Source: Selenomonadaceae bacterium (lineage in GTDB: Bacteria > Bacillota > Negativicutes > Selenomonadales > Selenomonadaceae). From it: a stretch of 7,040 nucleotides of DNA. The notes under the pieces are model-generated. The model saw only the letters and a program-made list of their open reading frames with translations. It searched no databases and was not told the origin of the DNA. Location: positions 1 to 7,040 of the forward strand of contig JAFSUE010000335.1 in NCBI GenBank assembly GCA_017445435.1. The letters run 5' to 3'. Shown here one piece after another: positions 1-5,932 of this stretch (position 1 is its first letter; each line of letters opens with the position of its first letter). A program made the translations under genes and the position numbers.

Positions 1-1929
1 GGAGAAATTATACCGTTGCAAGTTGGCAAGGGCGATTACTCAAAAGGCGTCGTACGTGAAAATTATGAAAATCCTACGGTTATTGAGTTCACGAACATTG
101 AAAAATTTATGGCGGCGTATAGTGAACGCGAAGGACGCCCGCAAACTTCGTGGAATGACATTTCAATTTCTCATGACGCGCAGAAAGATTTAGACGCTAT
201 AGCTAACAGCAATTTGTACGTGGCATTTTTTGAGGATTTAAAGCGTTGGTGCGGCGACGAAAATTTTACGGCGAAAGCTATTGACAAGAGCGGCTATGAA
301 ATTGACCTTCAACCTTTCGTAGAAATTTTGAAAGATAAATTCAACCCGCTTGAAATTTACGCTTACTACTTGGGCAGTTATATCAATCATATGTTGCAAC
401 CGAATCACATTTTCATGAAGTACATTTTAAGTTTTCCTGTGACGTATGAAAGGAACATTCGCGAAAGAATGTTGCGAAGTTTTACGGCTGGTATAAAAAA
501 ATCTTTACCGACGGCGTTATTGTCCAATGAAGAGGTGATGAAAAATTTCCGCGTCGTCGAAGGTACAAGCGAACCTGCCGCGTATGCTGTAACGGCGCTT
601 GAAAATTTTGGATTCATAAACGGCGACGATATAGAAAAAATTTATTACGCGGTGTTCGATTGCGGCGGCGGTACGACTGATTTTGATTTTGGAATGTTGC
701 GCGAAACTGGCGACGGCGATTCCGACGCTTACGACTATATTTTAACGCATTTCGGCGCGGCTGGTGATAAAACTTTAGGCGGCGAACATCTTTTAAAACT
801 TTTGGCGTTTGAAATTTTCAAGGCGAACATTGCAGAATTACTCAAGCCGAAAGAAAAAATTCCTTTCACATGGGCGGCTGAAAAGTTAGACTTTGCAGGC
901 TCTGAAGGAATTGTGCGCGATTCGCAGGAAGCAAATTTAAATATGCGTGCGCTGGTACGTGCCATTCGTCCGTTGTGGGAAAATCCAACTTCCGACGTTG
1001 CTAAAAAAATTTTAAACGCGGGAGTTATTGAACTGCCAAATTATTTTTTAGGTACAGGCAAGGAAAGTACAGGCTTGAAATTGTCAATCGGCGTACAAAA
1101 TTTTTCATTCGATGAAAAAAATTCTGCCGCTGAAAAAGTTGAAACGCCATTAGTTGACGTTGAAAAAATTTTGGCGGACAGAATTAAACGCGGCGTAGAT
1201 AATTTTTTCCTTGCACTGCGCGACGCCTTCGACAAAGTTAGCGGCGGCAATGATAACGGCGTTGATATGCTTAGCGACGTGAAGGAAATTAAAATTTTCC
1301 TGGCTGGCAACTCTACAAAGTCCGCGCTTGTCAAAAAAATTTTCGACGAATACACAAACTACGAAACTGGCAAAGCGCGTGAAATTTTAGGATTCGGCAA
1401 TGAACAAGCTATGCCGAAATTTACTTTATACCCTCCACTTGGTACGGACGACGCTAAAATAATTCAACTTGAAAACGGCGTTGAAGTTGACGAAAAAAAT
1501 TTTGCCGCGCCGACTGGTAAAACTGGTGTTGCATTTGGACTTTTGCGTTGTCGTGACGGGCAGGAAATTAAAGTTGTCGACATCACGCCAGAAGGTAAAG
1601 ATAAAAAGCAAGTTCCCTTCCAATTTTACGTTGGGCGACGCAGTAAGAAAAAGTTTAAAGTTATTATCGACAAGTCGACGAAGTTGGGCGAATGGTACAG
1701 ATTCATCAGCGCGGACGTTGACACGTTCGACTTGCTGTACACTGCTGAAAGTATCGTTGCGACGAATGATGCGCCCGCGTCGATAGCTAAGCGGTTGACG
1801 ATTCACATTGACGCCGACCCTACCGCCAGCGTGTACGTTATGGCGTCGACTTCAAACACGATTCGTTACGCCGTGTCAAAAGACGTTCCGCCGCCTGAAG
1901 TTGAAGGCACGCCGATTATTTTGGAGTAA
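1..1929 (+). CDS. Hsp70/actin-fold ATPase-like protein, 5'-partial
   Basis: This frame is open from the first base of the window and ends at TAA 1927-1929, giving 642 visible residues (numbered here from base 1). A phosphate-2 loop of the Hsp70/actin superfamily, DCGGGTTDF, lies at about residues 220-228. It is preceded by an Hsp70-like EGTSEPAAYA segment at about 187-196. An adenosine-motif-like strand and loop, IFLAGNSTKS, lies at about 432-441. The phosphate-1 motif (GIDxGTTxS) normally found near the N-terminus is absent and probably lies just upstream, so the TTG at base 16, though preceded by GGAG, is unlikely to be the true start. The spacing from phosphate-2 to the adenosine motif (about 210 residues) exceeds that of DnaK (about 145), which suggests an insertion. 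After about residue 505 the protein is rich in predicted beta strands and is not a recognisable DnaK substrate-binding domain. There is no signal peptide or membrane segment in the visible part, so it is probably cytoplasmic. It may act as a chaperone or ATPase for the two genes downstream. This is a divergent family member, not DnaK itself. Confidence 0.8.
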   Translation, partial: GEIIPLQVGKGDYSKGVVRENYENPTVIEFTNIEKFMAAYSEREGRPQTSWNDISISHDAQKDLDAIANSNLYVAFFEDLKRWCGDENFTAKAIDKSGYEIDLQPFVEILKDKFNPLEIYAYYLGSYINHMLQPNHIFMKYILSFPVTYERNIRERMLRSFTAGIKKSLPTALLSNEEVMKNFRVVEGTSEPAAYAVTALENFGFINGDDIEKIYYAVFDCGGGTTDFDFGMLRETGDGDSDAYDYILTHFGAAGDKTLGGEHLLKLLAFEIFKANIAELLKPKEKIPFTWAAEKLDFAGSEGIVRDSQEANLNMRALVRAIRPLWENPTSDVAKKILNAGVIELPNYFLGTGKESTGLKLSIGVQNFSFDEKNSAAEKVETPLVDVEKILADRIKRGVDNFFLALRDAFDKVSGGNDNGVDMLSDVKEIKIFLAGNSTKSALVKKIFDEYTNYETGKAREILGFGNEQAMPKFTLYPPLGTDDAKIIQLENGVEVDEKNFAAPTGKTGVAFGLLRCRDGQEIKVVDITPEGKDKKQVPFQFYVGRRSKKKFKVIIDKSTKLGEWYRFISADVDTFDLLYTAESIVATNDAPASIAKRLTIHIDADPTASVYVMASTSNTIRYAVSKDVPPPEVEGTPIILE

Positions 1930-1944
1930 GTAGTAAGTAGATGG
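1924..1944 (+). repeat. Heptamer repeats at the 3' end of the Hsp70-like gene
   Basis: Three 7-bp units (gagtaag, tagtaag, tagatgg) follow one another and include the stop codon TAA at 1927-1929. The middle unit is the reverse complement of CTTACTA, close to the CTACTAA and CTACAAA units elsewhere in the window. The array is short and degenerate, and the call rests mainly on its likeness to the other arrays. Confidence 0.5.
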
Positions 1945-1980
1945 TGTTTGAATAATTGAGTAGTACATAAAAGTAGAAAA

Positions 1981-2142
1981 ATGAAGGTAAATACGCGGCA
2001 TTTATCGCGCCTTGCGGAGTTGGATGCAAAAGAACACAAGGACGCGGCAAAAACTTTTTTCTACTGCAACGTAAACCGCGAGCGCGCAAATGCCGCAATG
2101 TTTTCTTTTTGCTACTTTTTCTTTGCGCCAAAGAAAAAGTAG
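1981..2142 (+). CDS. Doubtful 53-aa ORF inside the intergenic repeat
   Basis: ATG 1981 opens a frame of 53 codons ending in TAG 2140-2142. Its C-terminus is aromatic then basic (FSFCYFFFAPKKK). The last nine codons and the stop are encoded by the perfect hairpin at 2112-2142, and the middle by a long imperfect palindrome. There is no good Shine-Dalgarno sequence: the preceding bases are A-rich with only a weak AGAAAA. The opposite strand is open over the same stretch, as is common in repeats. It is more likely a by-product of a dispersed repeat than a translated gene, but a small membrane-active or basic peptide cannot be ruled out from sequence alone. Confidence 0.2.
   Translation: MKVNTRHLSRLAELDAKEHKDAAKTFFYCNVNRERANAAMFSFCYFFFAPKKK
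1995..2096. repeat. Long imperfect palindrome, possible MITE-like or structured-RNA element
   Basis: The outer arms gcggcattt (1995-2003) and aaatgccgc (2088-2096) pair perfectly. After a small bulge, cgcgc (2006-2010) pairs with gcgcg (2082-2086), and gcgg (2014-2017) pairs with ccgc (2076-2079). Further inward, gttg (2019-2022) pairs with caac (2067-2070), and aaaag (2028-2032) pairs with part of the T-run after 2054. Nearly the whole 102 bp can therefore fold into one long hairpin. It is richer in GC than its surroundings. An 8-bp direct repeat aaaagtag lies outside it on the left (1969-1976) and at the end of the next hairpin on the right (2135-2142), which could be a target duplication or chance. 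No transposase is present, and copy number cannot be judged from one window. Confidence 0.6.
2112..2142. repeat. Perfect 14-bp inverted repeat (hairpin)
   Basis: The arms ctactttttctttg (2112-2125) and caaagaaaaagtag (2129-2142) are exactly complementary around a 3-base loop, cgc. The stem is A/T-rich and is not directly followed by a T-run (the next T-run begins at 2156), so it is a poor intrinsic terminator, although it could stall polymerase or protect mRNA ends. Its position directly after the 1995-2096 palindrome suggests that both belong to one repeat unit. Confidence 0.75.
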
Positions 2143-2176
2143 TTCAACTAAAAAATTTTTATAAAAACTTCTCACA

Positions 2177-2211
2177 AGCTAAAAGCTAAACTTTGAAAGC
2201 TGGAAAATAAA
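2177..2211 (+). repeat. Heptamer array directly before the nuclease start codon
   Basis: Five 7-bp units fill the stretch up to the ATG at 2212. The first two are identical (agctaaa at 2177-2183 and 2184-2190) and the last is aaataaa. The translation initiation region of the PAAR-like/AHH gene therefore lies inside the array. The only ribosome-binding-like bases (ctgga, 2200-2204) fall within the fourth unit, so initiation may be weak. Confidence 0.5.
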
Positions 2212-3507
2212 ATGGATTTTTTGACGACACGAACACAATTTCAATGTGCGGCAAGTCCCGCCGTAATATTCACGGTCTCTGCGTCAGGTAAAGTTGAACA
2301 TAAAAATTCAAAGGTGCTAACAACGTCTGCAAAACTTACAGGCAACGGCATTTGTCAAATATTAACGGCACTGGCGCAGGGCGTTCCTCAACCGTGTCAA
2401 TTTCAGCAAACAGCGTGGATTAACTGTGACTTGACGCGAAAAGCTAACGGCGAAAACTTATTGACAGATAAATCTTTCTGTAACTGTTCACAATGTCCAT
2501 CCGTTATAAAAGTTCGTGCGGCGTTGGCATTGGGTTTTCAATCTGGAAATTTTTCCGCGCAGACTGCATCCGCTGTAGCCGCGTTGCCGCCGTTAGCTAA
2601 TGAAAATAAATCTGTTAAAGCCGATAACCAATCTACAAACTTACAAGCTACAAACTACCCGCTACCAGCTAATGACAAGCAGGAAAATGAAATTGCCGCC
2701 GCGAAAAATACGGCTAATGAAAACGTCGCTGAAAATACTGAAAAAGTTGGATATAGTTTAAAGTGTTTGACGTGTTCTAAGAAAAATTGTAAATACCGAT
2801 TTGACGGCACGATTAAAACAAGTTCTAACAAGTCGCCCAGTCAACAGCTTACTGAAAATTATCTTGACTATCTTGATACTACAAAAAAATTTAATACGAA
2901 TGATCTTATATATAAAAATTCGTTGGAATTGAAAGGCGGCTGGAATTATGCGGCACATCACATTATTCCTAGAGACGAATCATTTGCAAAAGTTCCAAAA
3001 CTTGTAAAAGTTGCAATTGCTTGCGGCTATGATATAAACTGCGCGGAAAATTGCATAATGCTACCGTCGAAACAGGAATGTCACGGACAACTTGACGATG
3101 AAGGTAAACAAGATTCAGCCTTTGAGATTATGGCGCAAACTGGTATGCAGGTGCATTTAGGACCACACACACATACTAATTATGCGGGACTTTTGATTAA
3201 GGAATTGGAAAAAATAAAAATTCCGCCAGAAGGTGAAATTTGTCCCGCGCAGATAATAAAGCCGTTGCACAAAATTTCTGCTAAAGTTCGTAACAAATTA
3301 GTCAAGTTCAGTAAAAATCCTATGGCAAGTCATCCTTACTACGTTTCGCAGATTTCGCGCGAATATGCTTTAAATGCATCGCGATTGACAAAATTTGTTG
3401 CCTTTGGACGCGGGCACGCAAAACGTATTATTGGACGTATTACGGGCACAACAAAAACATCTAAGCGGGCAGAAAATATTCGTGACAGAGTATTAAATAA
3501 AAGCTAG
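2212..3507 (+). CDS. PAAR-like (DUF4280-type) protein with C-terminal AHH-family nuclease domain; probable injected toxin
   Basis: The protein has 431 residues and no signal peptide or membrane segment. Residues 1-101 match the pattern of PAAR-like DUF4280 proteins: a C12 start strand, C48, a PQPC motif at 59-62, W69, then LLTDKSFCNCSQC at about 83-95. Such domains cap the spike of contractile injection systems and carry effector domains. Residues about 105-180 are an Ala/Asn-rich linker that includes heptamer repeats. A CxxCx4C cluster (C185, C188, C193) could bind zinc. The C-terminal core has the AHH signature, WNYAAHHIIPRDE at 244-256 with H249/H250. GYDINCAENCIMLP follows at 272-285, then H291 and an HLGPHTHTNY block with H315, H319 and H321. 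These are hallmarks of AHH nucleases of the HNH/EndoVII superfamily, used as polymorphic toxins. About 95 basic residues follow the nuclease core, which is unusual because toxins normally end there. It is predicted to cleave nucleic acid after delivery. The next gene starts 30 bp after the stop, with no immunity gene between. Confidence 0.8.
   Translation: MDFLTTRTQFQCAASPAVIFTVSASGKVEHKNSKVLTTSAKLTGNGICQILTALAQGVPQPCQFQQTAWINCDLTRKANGENLLTDKSFCNCSQCPSVIKVRAALALGFQSGNFSAQTASAVAALPPLANENKSVKADNQSTNLQATNYPLPANDKQENEIAAAKNTANENVAENTEKVGYSLKCLTCSKKNCKYRFDGTIKTSSNKSPSQQLTENYLDYLDTTKKFNTNDLIYKNSLELKGGWNYAAHHIIPRDESFAKVPKLVKVAIACGYDINCAENCIMLPSKQECHGQLDDEGKQDSAFEIMAQTGMQVHLGPHTHTNYAGLLIKELEKIKIPPEGEICPAQIIKPLHKISAKVRNKLVKFSKNPMASHPYYVSQISREYALNASRLTKFVAFGRGHAKRIIGRITGTTKTSKRAENIRDRVLNKS
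2633..2674 (+). repeat. Six heptamers inside the toxin linker
   Basis: Six adjacent degenerate 7-bp units (for example ctacaaa at 2633-2639, gctacaa at 2647-2653 and gctacca at 2661-2667) lie within codons 141-155 of the nuclease gene, in the linker between the PAAR-like and AHH parts. Six units make 42 bp, a multiple of three, so the reading frame is kept. The encoded residues are polar and Pro/Asn-rich, in keeping with a flexible linker. Confidence 0.6.
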
Positions 3508-3529
3508 AACCTAAAAGATAGAATGGAGG
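3495..3529 (+). repeat. Heptamer array between nuclease gene and next gene
   Basis: Five 7-bp units run from the last codons of the nuclease gene across its TAG stop (3505-3507) to the ribosome-binding site of the next gene. The first unit, aaataaa, is identical to the last unit before the nuclease start, and agctaga (3502-3508) resembles the agctaaa units there. Each unit is degenerate, so the call depends on the shared 7-bp spacing. Confidence 0.45.
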
Positions 3530-3530
3530 A
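3525..3530 (+). promoter_or_regulatory. Ribosome-binding site setting the start at 3538
   Basis: GGAGGA lies 7 bases before ATG 3538, an ideal spacing. An ATG at 3523 is in the same frame but overlaps this site and has no Shine-Dalgarno sequence of its own, so the protein most likely begins MASTWDKIPQ. Confidence 0.85.
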
Positions 3531-3537
3531 ATTTTTT

Positions 3538-5796
3538 ATGGCAAGTACTTGGGACAAAATCCCGCAAACTCATCGCACAATTTTATTTGAACAGTTCACC
3601 CACCCGTTAGACAATTCTACAACCAACTTGTACGATATTTTAAGCGTCTTTGATGATTCATCTATGAGCGACGAAGAATTGAGCAAAGACATTGAAAACA
3701 AATTGGAAGTTAGCAGTTTCGACGAATTTATAAAAAAATTTTCGCCGAAAGTTTATGAATATGTCACTGGCACGGCGGACGGTGTCCCTAGCGTACAGTA
3801 CACCACTGATCCAGTTTTGGCTAAAAAATATCAAAACCGCGAAATTGAATTGACGAAACATACTTACTTTGAAATGCTTGTTAATATGTACAGCCAAAAA
3901 GGCGACAGCGGCATTGCCAACATTGACTTTGATGACGCTAAAGTTCGCGAAATTCTTACGCCTAAACGCGAAATTGAGGCGCTTTACGATAAGCGGCGGC
4001 AACTTCCGTTGCTTATGGAAAAGTATGATAACCTTGTCAAGAAAAATGAAAATCCTGCGGCGATTGTCAAACGCATTAAACAAACTCGTCAAGAAGCGGT
4101 TCAACAACTTCAAGCTCCAACTGCTATTATTGCTTTGGGAATGGCTGACGCTCAACAGAAAATTGAACTTATCGATAAAGGGCTTAAACAGTTAGACGCT
4201 CCAAGTGCTGGCGAAAGTGAAGATAAAAAATTACTTAGTGGTACTATCGGCTTTAACAACGAAGGACGACTTGTATTAATTCCAGCTAAAACTTCCGCGC
4301 CTGACGATGAAAAAGTTGATTCGCCTAGCGATCCTAATGGCGACAATATGAAAAAGCTTGCCGCCGTTATGAAAGGTGACCTTGATAAAAAAGCTCCTCC
4401 TAGTACTGACGACTACACGAAGGCGCTTGTAATTTCTGGATATACTGGCGTCGACATTCAACTTTCAACGCCGTTTGAAGAAATGGATCGTACTGCACTT
4501 GTTGAGTACCGCGAAGAACTTGTTGCTAAGAAAAATATTTTGGAAAACGTCTTCAAGCAAATGAAGGAAACCTTTGTTAAGGAACTTTCTGAAATTGTCC
4601 AAAAAGTTTTGAGCGTGAAAATTTTCTTCGACCACGCTACAGTTAAAGGCACAAATTCAGCGACGTTGCCTAAGGCTGGCTTAATCGTCACGAATTGTAA
4701 TGCAAGCAAATTGATTGACGCGGGAGTTAAAGATAAATTTTCTAAGGTAATGGAACATTTCGGCAAGGTTGAAAGCGGCAATAAAAAAATTTGGTTCGCG
4801 ATTCTGCCCAACGTTATGGACGAAAATTTTGAAGGCAGTACAAATGATGAAAATAATGGCGGCGGTTGGGAAGATGATTTATTTTCCGACGTTGAACTTG
4901 ATGAAGAAAAAATTTCTACTGACGCCGTTGACTTCAACGCGGCAAAGTCTTTACTGCAAATTATGGACGACAGCAAGATTATGACGTTATTTAATTTTGC
5001 GCCGACAGAGCAGACAACTTTTTCAAATATAAATCCGAAGACGATTGACGCCATTGCAGATAAATTTGCTGACTTTAAAAAGGAACACGCGGTTTACGCA
5101 ATGCCGAACTTTACAATTATGAAAGCTGGTACCGTTCCACTTAATGATGAGCCTGACGCGCCGAAAATTACCGTACCAGCGATTTACATTAACGCGGCGT
5201 ACGTGGCTGCAGGTCTTTTAGTTGCCGCGCAGCAACCCGACTTTTGGATTAGCAGAGGTTTTAAAAATAAGGAAGATTTCCTTACTGAAAATGCTTGTGT
5301 ACGAATTGATTTAGAAAGCGGTGAAGTTACGCGAAAACTTTTGACGAAGTTTAACCGCGAACGTTCCATTGAATGGAGCAAAGATGTTTTAGACGCCTTC
5401 ACGAAAAAACGTTTTGGTTTTGTTTTCGACGGCGACCGCAAGTACGATGAAAAGGCGAACAAGTTTATTGACAATACGTACATTCTCAATGCCCGTACTT
5501 TAGACAGAAATGATCAAGGCGAGTATCAACCAATTTTCGCCGTGCTGATGAAAGATTTTGTCGACACGTACAAGCGCACTTACGGTTCACCGCTTACAAC
5601 GTCGAAGTCAAAAGATTTCTTCCGTGTTGCTGGCGATTGGACTAGACAGTCTAAAAAATATAATCCCGCTATTATAAATTTGATTCTGCGCGACGGCGAA
5701 GAAATTATTCAAGAAGGCAGTACGTGGAAAATTCAGTTGAAGAGCGGCGAAAAAATTATTGACGTTTCGCTTGACGTTAAAGTTGTGGATGCTTAA
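3538..5796 (+). CDS. Large cytoplasmic protein, possibly TssC/sheath-like
   Basis: A 752-residue soluble protein with no signal peptide or membrane segment; I do not recognise a family with certainty. Residues 1-140 are mixed. Residues 142-221 are charged and largely helical, with a possible coiled coil. Residues about 222-300 are a Pro/Ser/Asp-rich linker. A Rossmann-like or alpha/beta stretch follows, with a hydrophobic strand ending WFAILPNV at about 419-426. Next comes a very acidic loop (428-462) with a GGGW at 441-444. The C-terminal third contains AIYINAAYVAAGLLVAAQQPDFW (548-570, key residues N552, G559, Q565, P567 and W570), a helix IFAVLMKDFVDTYKR (666-680), DW at 700-701, and a final strand pair ending DVSLDVKVVDA. 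This order (a small-residue-rich helix, a helix with a Tyr-Lys-Arg end, a Trp-containing helix, then terminal beta strands) recalls TssC-type sheath proteins, but the resemblance is weak and is judged by eye. Its closeness to a PAAR-like effector gene supports the idea. A strong ribosome-binding site suggests high expression, as expected of a structural subunit. It is probably cotranscribed with the nuclease gene. Confidence 0.75.
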   Translation: MASTWDKIPQTHRTILFEQFTHPLDNSTTNLYDILSVFDDSSMSDEELSKDIENKLEVSSFDEFIKKFSPKVYEYVTGTADGVPSVQYTTDPVLAKKYQNREIELTKHTYFEMLVNMYSQKGDSGIANIDFDDAKVREILTPKREIEALYDKRRQLPLLMEKYDNLVKKNENPAAIVKRIKQTRQEAVQQLQAPTAIIALGMADAQQKIELIDKGLKQLDAPSAGESEDKKLLSGTIGFNNEGRLVLIPAKTSAPDDEKVDSPSDPNGDNMKKLAAVMKGDLDKKAPPSTDDYTKALVISGYTGVDIQLSTPFEEMDRTALVEYREELVAKKNILENVFKQMKETFVKELSEIVQKVLSVKIFFDHATVKGTNSATLPKAGLIVTNCNASKLIDAGVKDKFSKVMEHFGKVESGNKKIWFAILPNVMDENFEGSTNDENNGGGWEDDLFSDVELDEEKISTDAVDFNAAKSLLQIMDDSKIMTLFNFAPTEQTTFSNINPKTIDAIADKFADFKKEHAVYAMPNFTIMKAGTVPLNDEPDAPKITVPAIYINAAYVAAGLLVAAQQPDFWISRGFKNKEDFLTENACVRIDLESGEVTRKLLTKFNRERSIEWSKDVLDAFTKKRFGFVFDGDRKYDEKANKFIDNTYILNARTLDRNDQGEYQPIFAVLMKDFVDTYKRTYGSPLTTSKSKDFFRVAGDWTRQSKKYNPAIINLILRDGEEIIQEGSTWKIQLKSGEKIIDVSLDVKVVDA

Positions 5797-5856
5797 AAAT
5801 TACTTTTATTGAATTGAACGCTGAAAAAGATAAAAATTTTATATTGATTATAAAAT

Positions 5857-5900
5857 AAAAAAATCCTACGATTAAAAAGTCGGAGGAATTTTTTATTTTA
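5857..5900. terminator. Bidirectional intrinsic terminator between convergent genes
   Basis: The stem tcctacga (5864-5871) pairs with tcggagga (5880-5887) with one mismatch, around an 8-base loop. It is preceded by an A-run (5857-5863) and followed by a T-run (5889-5894 and beyond). It can end transcription from the + strand gene stopping at 5796 and from oppD on the - strand. Confidence 0.8.
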
Positions 5901-5904
5901 ATTT

Positions 5905-5932
5905 CTAACAACTACTAACTACTAACTAAATT
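5905..5932 (-). repeat. Heptamer array at the 3' end of oppD
   Basis: Four 7-bp units lie here; the two central ones are identical (ctactaa at 5912-5918 and 5919-5925 on the + strand). On the - strand they supply the last codons (NLVSS) and the TAG stop of oppD. This is the cleanest array in the window and defines the likely consensus. Confidence 0.65.

Noticed and set aside
16..18. TTG preceded by GGAG as the start of the Hsp70-like gene
   Set aside because: The frame is open to base 1 and the expected phosphate-1 motif is missing, so the gene almost certainly begins outside the window. The GGAG to TTG spacing of 11 bases is also long.
1916..2131. 71-codon open frame on the - strand in the intergenic region
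   Set aside because: It is the reverse-strand reading of the palindromic repeat, with a Lys/Arg- and Cys-rich low-complexity product and no ribosome-binding site.
2112..2142. The perfect hairpin as an intrinsic terminator of the first gene
   Set aside because: The stem is A/T-rich and no T-run follows directly, so it was listed as an inverted repeat instead.
2143..2211. A promoter in front of the nuclease gene
   Set aside because: A TTCAAC and a TATAAA are present but only 11 bases apart. In such A/T-rich sequence no sigma-70 pair with proper spacing could be supported.
2633..2674. CRISPR-like array
   Set aside because: The units are 7 bp, directly adjacent and without spacers.
3523..3525. 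ATG 3523 as the start of the 752-aa protein
   Set aside because: It overlaps the GGAGGA that is ideally placed for ATG 3538 and has no ribosome-binding site of its own.
4458..5054. 198-codon open frame on the - strand opposite the 752-aa gene, with other long antisense frames such as 3658-4155
   Set aside because: These are serine- and phenylalanine-rich shadows of the well-supported + strand gene, with no recognisable domains.
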